A stretch of DNA of 64,000 bases, from the NCBI RefSeq assembly GCF_027270315.1, contig NZ_CP114413.1, positions 6,510,001 through 6,574,000 on the forward strand, given 5' to 3'. A program made the translations under genes and the position numbers. Under the pieces are notes generated by a model. It had not been told where the DNA came from, made no database searches, and saw only the letters and a list, made by a program, of their open reading frames with translations. Every line of letters begins with the position of its first letter. Positions within the stretch are counted from its first letter, which is position 1. This document shows positions 31,101-38,464 of this stretch, piece by piece. This DNA is from Streptomyces cinnabarinus (GTDB lineage Bacteria > Actinomycetota > Actinomycetes > Streptomycetales > Streptomycetaceae).

Positions 31101-33074
31101 GTAGGACAGCACGTTGTCCGCGGCCCAGGCGTCCAGGCCCGCGGCCAGGAGCCGCAGCCGGGCGTCCTCCTTGCTGAGCGAACCGACCTCGCGCAGGAAC
31201 GCGCCCACCGCGCGGCCCAGTTCCAGCGGGCGGCCCAGCTGGTCGCCCTTCCAGAAGGGGAGTCTGCCGGGGACACCGGGCGCGGGGGAGACCAGGACGC
31301 GGTCCCGGGTGATGTCCTCGATGCGCCAGGAGCTGGTGCCGAGCGTGAACACATCGCCCACGCGGGACTCGTAGACCATCTCCTCGTCGAGCTCGCCGAC
31401 CCGGCCGCCGCCCTTCTTGGGGTCGGAGCCGGCGAGGAACACCCCGAACAGGCCCCGGTCGGGAATGGTGCCGCCGGAGGTGACGGCGAGGCGCTGGGCG
31501 CCGGGGCGGCCGGTGACGGTGCCGGCGACGCGGTCCCACACCACGCGCGGGCGCAGTTCGGCGAAGGCGTCCGAGGGGTAGCGCCCGGCGAGCATGTCGA
31601 GGACGGCCGTGAACGCGGACTCCGGGAGCGAGGCGAAGGGGGCGGCGCGGCGGACCGTCGCGAGGAGGTCGTCGAACTGCCAGGTGTCCATCGACGTCAT
31701 GGCGACGACCTGCTGCGCCAGTACGTCCAGAGGGTTGGCCGGGACCCGCAGGGACTCGATGGCGCCGGTGCGCATCCGCTCGGTGACCACGGCCGCCTGG
31801 ACCAGGTCGCCGCGGTACTTCGGGAAGACCACTCCGGTCGAGACCGCGCCCACCTGATGCCCCGCGCGGCCCACCCGCTGGAGGCCGGAGGCCACGGAGG
31901 GCGGCGACTCCACCTGGACGACCAGGTCGACCGCGCCCATGTCGATGCCGAGTTCGAGGCTGGAGGTGGCCACCACAGCGGGCAGACGCCCGGCCTTCAG
32001 ATCCTCCTCGACCAGGGCACGCTGCTCCTTGGAGACCGAGCCGTGGTGCGCGCGGGCGATGACGGGCGGGGCGCCCTGGGCGGCACCGGATCCGCCCATC
32101 AGCTCGGCGGGGGCGTGGTGTTCGTCAAGGGGTTCGCCGGTGGCCCGCTCGTAGGCGATCTCGTTCAGGCGGTTGCACAGGCGCTCCGCCAGGCGGCGGG
32201 AGTTGGCGAAGACGATGGTGGAGCGGTGGGCCTGGACGAGGTCGGCGATGCGCTCCTCGACATGCGGCCAGATCGAGGGCCGCTCGGCGCCCTCATTGCC
32301 GTCGGCCACCGGGGAGCCGCCCAGCTCTCCGAGGTCCTCGACCGGGACCACCACCGAGAGGTCGAACTCCTTGCCCGACTTCGGCTGGACGATCTCCACC
32401 TTGCGGCGCGGGGAGAGATAGCGGGCGATCTCGTCGACCGGGCGGACGGTGGCGGACAGGCCGATGCGGCGGGCCGGCTTCGGCAGGAGCTCGTCCAGGC
32501 GCTCCAGGGTCAGCGCGAGATGGGCGCCGCGCTTGGTGCCCGCGACGGCGTGCACCTCGTCGAGGATCACCGTCTCGATGCCGGTCAGCGCCTCACGGGT
32601 GGCCGAGGTCAGCATCAGGAACAGGGATTCCGGGGTGGTGATCAGGATGTCCGGGGGCCGGGTGGACAGGGCCCGGCGCTCGGCGGGCGGGGTGTCGCCG
32701 GAGCGGATGCCGACCTTGACCTCCGGCTCGGGCAGGTCCAGGCGGACGGACTCCTGGCGGATGCCGGTCAGCGGGCTGCGGAGGTTGCGCTCGACGTCCA
32801 CCGCGAGCGCCTTCAGCGGCGACACGTACAGCACCCGGCAGCGCTTCTTGGGGTCGGCGGGCGGCGGAGTCGAGGCCAGCTGGTCCAGGGCGGCGAGGAA
32901 CGCGGCCAGCGTCTTGCCCGAGCCGGTGGGCGCCACCACGAGCACGTCCGAGCCCTCGGAGATGGCCTGCCACGCGCCCGCCTGGGCCGCGGTGGGCGCG
33001 GAGAAGGCCCCCGTGAACCAGCCGCGGGTCGCGGGGGAGAAGCCGTCCAGAGCTCGGTGTGCGGAGCTGACCAT
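28122..33074 (-). CDS. lhr: Lhr-family ATP-dependent DNA helicase
   Basis: About 1,650 residues from ATG 33074, which has AGGA 8 bases upstream. N-terminal helicase core: Walker A in APTGSGKT, motif II in LDEVHAV, motif III SATVRP, and motif VI QRVGRAGHQ. A winged-helix and beta-barrel region and the long Lhr-specific C-terminal half (DUF4921/Lhr-CTD type) follow. The family is a 3'-5' translocase with uracil-glycosylase-associated repair roles in bacteria; mycobacterial Lhr is induced by DNA damage. An unusual five-residue periodic insert lies at about residues 1420-1478 before the final domain. The gene is upstream of nei and diverges from an AraC regulator. Confidence 0.93.
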   Translation of the reverse strand: MVSSAHRALDGFSPATRGWFTGAFSAPTAAQAGAWQAISEGSDVLVVAPTGSGKTLAAFLAALDQLASTPPPADPKKRCRVLYVSPLKALAVDVERNLRSPLTGIRQESVRLDLPEPEVKVGIRSGDTPPAERRALSTRPPDILITTPESLFLMLTSATREALTGIETVILDEVHAVAGTKRGAHLALTLERLDELLPKPARRIGLSATVRPVDEIARYLSPRRKVEIVQPKSGKEFDLSVVVPVEDLGELGGSPVADGNEGAERPSIWPHVEERIADLVQAHRSTIVFANSRRLAERLCNRLNEIAYERATGEPLDEHHAPAELMGGSGAAQGAPPVIARAHHGSVSKEQRALVEEDLKAGRLPAVVATSSLELGIDMGAVDLVVQVESPPSVASGLQRVGRAGHQVGAVSTGVVFPKYRGDLVQAAVVTERMRTGAIESLRVPANPLDVLAQQVVAMTSMDTWQFDDLLATVRRAAPFASLPESAFTAVLDMLAGRYPSDAFAELRPRVVWDRVAGTVTGRPGAQRLAVTSGGTIPDRGLFGVFLAGSDPKKGGGRVGELDEEMVYESRVGDVFTLGTSSWRIEDITRDRVLVSPAPGVPGRLPFWKGDQLGRPLELGRAVGAFLREVGSLSKEDARLRLLAAGLDAWAADNVLSYLDEQREACGHIPDDRTIVVERFRDELGDWRVVVHSPFGAQVHAPWALALGAKLSERYGMDAQVMHADDGIVLRLPDADLMGLDLLDQEPKKAGTEFDADQAPVGASDVVFDKGDVDQIVTDQVGGSALFASRFRECAARALLLPRRNPGKRTPLWQQRQRAAQLLQVASEFGSFPIVLEAVRECLQDVFDVPGLTELMGDLESRKVRLVEVTTPEPSPFARSLLFGYVAQFLYEGDSPLAERRAAALSLDSRLLAELLGQAELRELLDAEVLTELERELQWLTEDRRVKDVEGVADLLRLLGPLTDAELTERGAEPHWPRELAGARRAIKVRVAGTDHWAAIEDAGRLRDALGTALPVGVPEAFTEPVKDPLGDLLARYARTHGPFTSVTAAARFGLGVAVTEGALQRLAAAGRVVQGEFHPAGIGQEWCDAAVLRRLRRRSLAALRHELEPVPPAALAQFLPQWQHIGKGHGLRGIDGLVRAIEQLQGASVPASALEKLVLPSRVQNYTPAMLDELTSAGEVVWAGAGALPGKDGWVSLYMADAAPLLLPAPHPLEPTALHQSVLDTLSGGYGLFFRQIADQVRATTHPEATDPQLADALWELAWSGRLTNDTLAPMRSLLGSGRTAGSTAHRAKRTVPRGRYGSLTAAARPASRSGPPTVAGRWSLLPAHEPDPTVRAHALARTLLDRHGVVTRGAVSAEGVEGGFSATYRILSVFEESGQARRGYVVEGLGAAQFAMDGAVDRLRAVANARDRGESLPPSEFPSNDFPPQAFPTGDFPARSLPTGDFPTGDFTTGDFPPESFPPAPFTDHAFANPTFDDGVDKGAPHTPTRPDEYVSPRDFPPPPPARHPGRRNRPTPDARAVVLAAADPANAYGAALSWPEPPTGAGHKPGRKAGSLVVLVDGELTLYMERGGKTLLAWPGGAPDDSPMDDPRLHAAADALAAAARAGSLGTVTVERVNGASALTSPFGTLLEGAGFIATPRGLRLRA
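28640..28815 (-). repeat. Pentapeptide-periodic tract in the Lhr linker
   Basis: About twelve consecutive five-residue units of form x-x-F-P-x are read on the minus strand, for example NDFPP, QAFPT, GDFPA, GDFPT, GDFTT, GDFPP, ESFPP. At DNA level this is a 15-bp imperfect tandem repeat. It lies in a linker between the C-terminal parts of Lhr and is absent from my memory of other Lhr proteins. The GDF core is near the A(D/N)L/F motif of pentapeptide-repeat proteins, but proline at the fourth place is atypical. Confidence 0.75.
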
Positions 33075-33167
33075 GCGTCCATCCTGCACCCGGCCACTGA
33101 CAATCACGCTGACCTGCGCGAACGCGGACGCGGGCGGCGCCGGTCCGGGTGCGGTGAGAATGGGGGC

Positions 33168-34124
33168 ATGGCGGATTCGAGCGAGCGGGCACGGCACTGG
33201 CGGTACCCGGAGCTGCCCGGTGTCGACCTGCTGCGGGCCCGGTACATCCGCAAGACCTTCGTCCGGCACACCCACGAGAACTTCGTGATCGCCGCCATCG
33301 CCGACGGCGTCGAGGTCTTCCACCACCGCGGCTCCGATGTGTCCGCGGGTGCCGGAGCGCTCGCGCTGGTCAACCCCGACACCCCGCACACCGGGCGGGC
33401 CGGGGTGCCCGAGGGATGGCGGTACGGGGCCGTGTACCCGTCGCCGGAGGTGGTGGCGGAGATCGCGGCCGAGACCACGGCGATCCGCGGCACACCCGGG
33501 TTCGTCTCCCCGGTGCTCGACGATGCCCATGCCGTGTCCCTGGTCCACCAGGTACTGCGCGCCGCCGACGAGGGCAACGCCCTGGCCGCCGACACCCTGC
33601 TGCGGGTCGCCGTGACCCGGCTGCTGCGGCTCAACGGCGGGCCGCTGCCGCAGCGCGAGATACGCACCGCGGGAGCCCGGATCGCCGCACGCGCGCGTGG
33701 CGTGCTCCAGGAGCGGATGGCGGAGCCGCCGAGCCTGGAGAAGCTCGCCGGAGAGCTGGGGACCAGCCCGTTCGCGCTGCTGCGCGCCTTCCGCGACGCC
33801 TATGGCATGCCGCCGCACACCTGGCTCACGGACGCCCGCGTACGGCAGGCGCGCCGACTGCTGGACACGGGCGTGACACCCGCCGAGGCCGCCGTCGCCG
33901 TGGGCTTCGCCGACCAGCCGCACCTGAACCGGCACTTCACCCGGATCGTGGGCGTGCCTCCCGGCGCCTACCAGCGCGAGCGCAAGAACGTACAAGACCC
34001 GGCGGGGAGGCTCCTCGTACCGTCCGAGGCGTGGCAGACACAGCACTCACAGACATACGGGACGGCGAGGGAAAGCCGGACGCCGCCGTCGTACGGGACG
34101 GGCTCGGGGTCGGTGTCGCCGTAG
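33168..34124 (+). CDS. AraC-family regulator with cupin sensor domain
   Basis: 318 residues. The N-terminal AraC-binding cupin (about 25-110: HTHENFVIAAIADGVEVFHHRG, VNPDTPHTG) carries His residues. The C-terminal pair of helix-turn-helix motifs lies at about 180-275 (LEKLAGELGTSPFALLRAFRDAYG; AAVAVGFADQPHLNRHFTRIVGVPPGAY). It is divergent from lhr and immediately upstream of azlCD, which it probably controls in response to a small molecule such as an amino acid. The frame continues about 30 low-complexity residues into the azlC gene. No ribosome site; GAGAAT ends 6 bases before ATG 33168. Confidence 0.9.
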   Translation: MADSSERARHWRYPELPGVDLLRARYIRKTFVRHTHENFVIAAIADGVEVFHHRGSDVSAGAGALALVNPDTPHTGRAGVPEGWRYGAVYPSPEVVAEIAAETTAIRGTPGFVSPVLDDAHAVSLVHQVLRAADEGNALAADTLLRVAVTRLLRLNGGPLPQREIRTAGARIAARARGVLQERMAEPPSLEKLAGELGTSPFALLRAFRDAYGMPPHTWLTDARVRQARRLLDTGVTPAEAAVAVGFADQPHLNRHFTRIVGVPPGAYQRERKNVQDPAGRLLVPSEAWQTQHSQTYGTARESRTPPSYGTGSGSVSP

Positions 34125-34753
34125 GGCTGTCCGGGTTCGCGTTCGGGGTGACCTCGGCGGGCAGCGGGCTCACCTTGTGGCAGACCTGCGCGCTCAGCCT
34201 TCTGGTGTTCACCGGCGCGTCCCAGTTCGCGCTCGTCGGGGCGCTGGCCGCGGGCGGCGGGGCGTTCGCCGCGGCCGCCGGGGCCTTCTTCCTCGGAGTG
34301 CGCAACGCGTTCTACGGGCTGCGTCTGTCGCAGGTACTCGCCCTCCCGCGCGTAGTACGACCGTTCGCCGCCCAGTGGGTCATCGACGAGACGGCGGCCG
34401 TCGCGCTCGCCCAGCCCACCCGGCGGGCCGCGCGGATCGGGTTCGTGGTGACCGGGCTCAGCCTGTACGCGCTGTGGAACCTCACCACGCTGGCCGGGGC
34501 GCTCGGCGCCGAAGCCATCGGGGACACCGACGCGTGGGGTCTCGACGCGGCCGGACCCGCCGTGTTCCTGGCGCTGCTCGCGCCGATGCTGACCAGCACG
34601 ACCGAGCGCGCGGTCGCCGGGGCCGCGGTCGTCCTGGGGCTCGGGCTGCTGCCGGTGCTGCCCGCCGGAGTGCCGGTGCTGGTGGCCGCGCTCGCGGCGC
34701 CCGCGGTGCTGTGGGCCCAGGGGCGGCGCGGGCTGAAGGAGGAGAACCGATGA
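34031..34753 (+). CDS. azlC: AzlC-type branched-chain amino acid exporter subunit
   Basis: 240 residues with about seven hydrophobic segments. The AzlC signature region is visible as SLLVFTGASQFALVGALAAGG and AFFLGVRNAFYGLRLS, followed by WVIDETAAVAL. With AzlD it forms a membrane exporter for branched-chain amino acids or analogues. GTG 34031 lies inside the 3' end of the AraC-type gene (94-base overlap, different frame), with TACCGT 7 bases upstream and no ribosome site. The start is therefore uncertain. The stop overlaps the azlD start in ATGA. Confidence 0.88.
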   Translation: MADTALTDIRDGEGKPDAAVVRDGLGVGVAVGLSGFAFGVTSAGSGLTLWQTCALSLLVFTGASQFALVGALAAGGGAFAAAAGAFFLGVRNAFYGLRLSQVLALPRVVRPFAAQWVIDETAAVALAQPTRRAARIGFVVTGLSLYALWNLTTLAGALGAEAIGDTDAWGLDAAGPAVFLALLAPMLTSTTERAVAGAAVVLGLGLLPVLPAGVPVLVAALAAPAVLWAQGRRGLKEENR

Positions 34754-35058
34754 CCATCTGGATCGCCATCGGGCTGACCGTCCTCGGCTGTTACGCCGTC
34801 AAGCTCGCCGGGCTCCTGGTGCCGGCCGGGGTCCTGGAGCGGCCCCTGGTCCGGCGGCTCGCCGCACTGCTCCCAGTCGCGCTCCTGGCCGCCCTCACGG
34901 CCCAGCAGACCTTCGCCGACGGACGGGCGCTGGTCCTGGACGCGAGAGCGGCGGGGCTGGCCGCGGCGGCCGTGGCGCTGGTGCTGCGGGCGCCGTTTCT
35001 GGTGGTCGTGGGGGCGGCCGTGGTGGTGACGGCGGGGGTGCGGGCGTTGGGGGGATGA
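34750..35058 (+). CDS. azlD: AzlD-type branched-chain amino acid exporter small subunit
   Basis: 102 residues with four hydrophobic segments (IWIAIGLTVLGCYAVKLAGLL; LVRRLAALLPVALLAALTA; AAAVALVLRAPFLVVVGAAVVVTAG). The start ATG overlaps the azlC stop by four bases, preceded by GGAGAA. The paired order azlC-azlD and length near 100 residues are characteristic. It should be the accessory subunit of the exporter. Confidence 0.88.
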   Translation: MTIWIAIGLTVLGCYAVKLAGLLVPAGVLERPLVRRLAALLPVALLAALTAQQTFADGRALVLDARAAGLAAAAVALVLRAPFLVVVGAAVVVTAGVRALGG

Positions 35059-35088
35059 CGGGCTCTCACGCACGTCAGGGAGGGGATG

Positions 35089-36033
35089 TCATCCGATGGC
35101 CCGCCCATACGCCCGCAGTGTGTGCAGCGCCTCGATCGTCACCATGGGGCGGGCCTCCAGAGCCGGGCCCGGGGACCACTGGCGCCAGCGGATGGGCCAG
35201 CCGCCGTCGTCCTGTTGCTGCGCCGCGAGGAAGTCCAGCGAGCGGGTCATCTCGTCGTCGGTGAACCACGCGCGGGCGAGTGAGCGCGGGGACTTCGCGT
35301 AGTCGTGCGGGAAGTGGTGCTCGGTGGGGGCGTAGCCGGGCGCGACCGGATACGCGGCCAGGTCGTCGGGGTCCAGAGCCGCGAGCCGGTGCTGCCGTAC
35401 CAGGCGGCCGAGCCGGTCCGCGGCCGCCTCCGCGCGGGGGCGGTCGGGCGCGGAGTCCAGGAAGGCCACGGCGGCCTCGATCTCGTAGGGATGGGACTTC
35501 TCCAGGGCCTCCACCGCCTGCCAGCAGAAGTCCGTGGCCCGGAACAGCCAGGCGTGCCACACCTCGTTGCGGTGCAGCACGCCCACGACCGGGCCGGTGG
35601 CCAGGAGCTCGCTGCTCGGGTCGTCCACGATCGGGATGAACGGCGCCGCCGGATAGCCCCGTTGACCGGGATGGATCACGGGCAGGGCGCCGTCCGCGGT
35701 GGAGACCGACGTCAGATAGCGGCAGACGCGCTCCACGCGCTGCCCGCCGCAGCGGCCGACGGCGTCCAGTACCCGCAGCGCGTGCGCGGTGTGCAGGGGC
35801 TGGCTCACCGGACCGCGCAGATCGGGCTCCAGCCCGTGCCCGTATCCGCCGTCATCGTTGCGGTAGGCGTCCAGCGCGGTCTCGACCGGGTCGGTGCCGC
35901 CGTGCAGGAAGTGGTGCGCGAAGAGGCGCTGCTCCAGCACGCGCGCGGTGAGCCACACGAACTGCTCGGCGCGGAACAGCGGGGAGCGCGCCGGGGGCGT
36001 CGGGGGGAGTGGTGAAGCTCCTGTTTCGGCCAT
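35089..36033 (-). CDS. Terpene-cyclase/prenyltransferase-fold protein of unknown function
   Basis: 314 residues, with the helical alpha-barrel repeats of the squalene-hopene cyclase/prenyltransferase superfamily. Visible are DAYRNDDGGYGHGLEPDLRGPVSQPLHTAHALRVL and a QW-like end motif AAQQQDDGGWPIRWRQWSPG. It is about half the length of a true triterpene cyclase and lacks the DxDD acid motif, so it is probably not a squalene cyclase. The role is unknown. It is divergent from DUF3046. TACGGT ends 7 bases before ATG 36033, which has no ribosome site. Confidence 0.7.
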   Translation of the reverse strand: MAETGASPLPPTPPARSPLFRAEQFVWLTARVLEQRLFAHHFLHGGTDPVETALDAYRNDDGGYGHGLEPDLRGPVSQPLHTAHALRVLDAVGRCGGQRVERVCRYLTSVSTADGALPVIHPGQRGYPAAPFIPIVDDPSSELLATGPVVGVLHRNEVWHAWLFRATDFCWQAVEALEKSHPYEIEAAVAFLDSAPDRPRAEAAADRLGRLVRQHRLAALDPDDLAAYPVAPGYAPTEHHFPHDYAKSPRSLARAWFTDDEMTRSLDFLAAQQQDDGGWPIRWRQWSPGPALEARPMVTIEALHTLRAYGRAIG

Positions 36034-36113
36034 GGGTCAGACCGTAGGCCGGAAAGCGGTCTCGGCGAGGGGTCCCGGCTCGGGCCCACTCTCAGGGGCG
36101 GGATACTGACGTC

Positions 36114-36308
36114 ATGAGGTTGACGGTCTTCTGGGAGCGGATGGCGGAGCACTTCGGTATGGGATACGCCGACACCTTCGCGCGCGATCACGTGATGGCG
36201 GAGCTCGGCGGACGCACCGTGCACCAGGCGCTCGACGCCGGCTGGGAGGCCAAGGACGTGTGGCGGGTCGTCTGCCACGTCATGAACGTGCCACAGGAAC
36301 AGCGCTGA
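36114..36308 (+). CDS. DUF3046 family protein
   Basis: 64 residues, matching the small actinobacterial DUF3046 family (FWERMAEHFGMGYADTFARDHVMAELGGRTVHQALDAG...KDVWRVVCHVMNVP in pattern). The family is usually found just upstream of recA, as here, and its function is unknown. GATACT ends 6 bases before ATG 36114 and no ribosome site is seen, so it may be translated from a leaderless mRNA. Confidence 0.85.
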   Translation: MRLTVFWERMAEHFGMGYADTFARDHVMAELGGRTVHQALDAGWEAKDVWRVVCHVMNVPQEQR

Positions 36309-36368
36309 CAGGTCACGAAGATCGCACCCCGGCCCCCGATTGTCGGTGGCGTGGGCGAGACTTGCTCC

Positions 36369-37646
36369 GTGGCACCCACTGACGACACCGGGCACCTCGC
36401 CCAGCAGGCCTCTCCGTTCGGTACGACGCCCCCGACCCGGCCCCCGGCCGACGGGGGCGCCGCGCGGCCGGGCGCCCGCATGCCGCGCTGGCTGCCGCGC
36501 GCCATGGTGCTCGCCCTCGCGCTCGTCGGTGCCTTCCAGCTCGGCAGCTGGGCCTTCCACCAGCTCACCGGGCTGCTGGTCAACATCCTGATCGCGTTCT
36601 TCCTGGCGCTGGCCATCGAGCCCGCGGTGAGCTGGATGGCCGCCCGCGGGATGCGCCGGGGCCTGGCCACCGCGCTGATGTTCCTCGCCGTGATGGTGGT
36701 CTCCGCCGGGTTCGTCATCCTGCTCGGCTCGATGCTCGCGGGCCAGATCATCACCATGGTCGAGGGCTTCCCGGACTACCTCGACTCCGTCATCAACTGG
36801 ATCAACACCCACTTCCAGACCGATCTGAAGCGGGTGGACATCCAGGAGGGCCTGCTGCGCTCCGACTGGCTGCGCAACTACGTGCAGAACAGCGCCACCG
36901 GCGTCCTCGATGTGTCCGCGCAGGTCATCGGCGGTCTCTTCCAGCTGCTGACGATCACGCTGTTCTCGTTCTACTTCGCCGCGGACGGCCCGCGACTGCG
37001 CCGCGCCCTGTGCTCCGTCCTGCCGCCCGCCAAGCAGGCCGAGGTGCTGCGCGCGTGGGAGATCGCCGTGAACAAGACCGGCGGCTATCTGTACTCCCGC
37101 GGACTGATGGCGCTGATCTCCGGGATAGCCCACTACATCCTGCTCCAGTCCCTGGACGTGCCGTACGCGCCCGTGCTCGCCGTCTGGGTGGGCCTGGTCT
37201 CGCAGTTCATCCCCACCATCGGCACGTATCTCGCGGGCGCCCTGCCCATGCTGATCGCCTTCACGGTCGATCCCTGGTACGCGCTGTGGGTGCTGATCTT
37301 CGTGGTGGTGTACCAGCAGTTCGAGAACTATGTGCTCCAGCCCAAGCTGACCGCGAAGACCGTCGACGTGCATCCCGCGGTCGCCTTCGGTTCCGTGATC
37401 GCCGGTACCGCGCTCCTGGGCGCGGTGGGCGCGCTGATCGCGATCCCGGCGGTCGCCACCCTTCAGGCGTTCCTGGGCGCGTATGTGAAGCGGTACGACG
37501 TCACCGACGACCCCCGGGTGCACGGCCACCGGAGCCGGGGGCCGGGACCGGGCCTGATCGCCCGCGTGCGGCGGGCCTGGGCGCGGCAGGAGGACGCTCC
37601 CGGCGACGGTTCCCCGGACCAGGCGCCGGGTTCCGACGAGGGCTGA
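36369..37646 (+). CDS. AI-2E family transporter (TqsA/PerM-like permease)
   Basis: About 425 residues from GTG 36369; GTG 36351 is an in-frame alternative. A Pro/Gly-rich N-terminal segment precedes eight or so transmembrane helices. The PerM family pattern is visible in LLVNILIAFFLALAIEPAVSWM, LTITLFSFYFAADGPRLRRAL, VGLVSQFIPTIGTYLAGALPM and VYQQFENYVLQPKLTAKTVDVHP. The basic C-terminus is cytoplasmic. The family exports small solutes or acts in sodium/proton exchange; the substrate is unknown here. GAGACT ends 6 bases before GTG 36369. It converges on the GNAT gene with 4 bases between them. Confidence 0.85.
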   Translation: MAPTDDTGHLAQQASPFGTTPPTRPPADGGAARPGARMPRWLPRAMVLALALVGAFQLGSWAFHQLTGLLVNILIAFFLALAIEPAVSWMAARGMRRGLATALMFLAVMVVSAGFVILLGSMLAGQIITMVEGFPDYLDSVINWINTHFQTDLKRVDIQEGLLRSDWLRNYVQNSATGVLDVSAQVIGGLFQLLTITLFSFYFAADGPRLRRALCSVLPPAKQAEVLRAWEIAVNKTGGYLYSRGLMALISGIAHYILLQSLDVPYAPVLAVWVGLVSQFIPTIGTYLAGALPMLIAFTVDPWYALWVLIFVVVYQQFENYVLQPKLTAKTVDVHPAVAFGSVIAGTALLGAVGALIAIPAVATLQAFLGAYVKRYDVTDDPRVHGHRSRGPGPGLIARVRRAWARQEDAPGDGSPDQAPGSDEG

Positions 37647-37650
37647 CCCC

Positions 37651-38223
37651 TCAGCGCAGGTCCAGCCGCATCAGGATCCGCGGATGCCCCGCCAGCACCG
37701 AGGTGGTGTCGGCGACGTGCACGAACCCGGCGCGCTCGAAGTTCTTGCGCAGCCCCGCGTACGCCATCGTCAGATCGACCCTTGCCTCGCCGTTGTCGAG
37801 CGGGTACGCCTCCACGACCGGGGCGCCGTGCGCGCGGGCGAACTCCACGGCGCCCTCGATGAGGGCGTGCGAGATGCCCTGCTTGCGGTGGCCGGGGCGG
37901 ACCCGGACGCACCACAGCGACCAGACCGGCAGATCGTCGACGTGCGGGATCTTGCGGTTGCGGGCGAAGGAGGTCTCCGCGCGCGGGGCCACCGCGGCCC
38001 AGCCGACCGGCTCGTCACCGTCGTAGGCGAGCACCCCGGGAGGCGGCTCGGCCCGGCACAGCTCGGCGACGTACTCGCCGCGGGCGGGGCCGCGCAGCTC
38101 GTTGTTGAGCTTGGAGGGGATCCGGTAGCTCAGGCAGAAGCAGACGCTTGCGGTGGGCGACTTCGGCCCGATCACGGCCCGGACGTCCTCGTAGACCGAC
38201 GCTGGGCGAACCTCGATGGTCAT
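37651..38223 (-). CDS. GNAT-family N-acetyltransferase
   Basis: 190 residues. The acetyl-CoA-binding segment is visible as LWCVRVRPGHRKQGISHALIEGAVEFARAHG (motif A, R/Q-x-x-G-x-G/A variant QGISHAL). The preceding YDGDEPVGWAAVAPR strand and a C-terminal NFERAGFVHVAD complete the fold. CLSYRIPSKLNNELRG suggests the subfamily often found near recA. The substrate is unknown. TATCGT ends 6 bases before ATG 38223, without a ribosome site. Confidence 0.87.
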   Translation of the reverse strand: MTIEVRPASVYEDVRAVIGPKSPTASVCFCLSYRIPSKLNNELRGPARGEYVAELCRAEPPPGVLAYDGDEPVGWAAVAPRAETSFARNRKIPHVDDLPVWSLWCVRVRPGHRKQGISHALIEGAVEFARAHGAPVVEAYPLDNGEARVDLTMAYAGLRKNFERAGFVHVADTTSVLAGHPRILMRLDLR

Positions 38224-38274
38224 GGCTGCACGATAGAGCCGTCATCCGCCCCGGGCGCACCCCGCGTGGTGCGC

Positions 38275-38301
38275 TTGACACGAAAATCGAACATCCATTC
38301 T
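38275..38301 (+). promoter_or_regulatory. recA promoter with degenerate SOS (Cheo-type) box
   Basis: TTGACA at 38275-38280 is a consensus -35. GAACATCCATTC at 38289-38300 is a one-mismatch form of the GAAC-N4-GTTC LexA box known from Gram-positive bacteria and overlaps the likely -10 (CATTCT at 38296). The same imperfect box is, to my memory, reported for Streptomyces recA. A LexA operator over the -10 would give damage induction. The leader to the recA ATG is about 155 bases. Confidence 0.75.
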
Positions 38302-38464
38302 CATGGAAGCGCCGACGGGCCTCTCGGCGGGTGTTTTGTGGCGATTTCGATGGAGAAGCACCCGAGTTATCCACAGGCTGGACGGGCGTCGGGGCGCATT
38401 GTCAGTGGCAGGCGTTAGCGTCTTTGACGTGAAGCGATCGACTCAAGCAAATCGGGTGGAACCC

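Noticed and set aside
33080..34046. Upstream extension of lhr on the minus strand
   Set aside because: It is antisense to the AraC-type gene; Lhr similarity begins at ATG 33074, which has an AGGA site.
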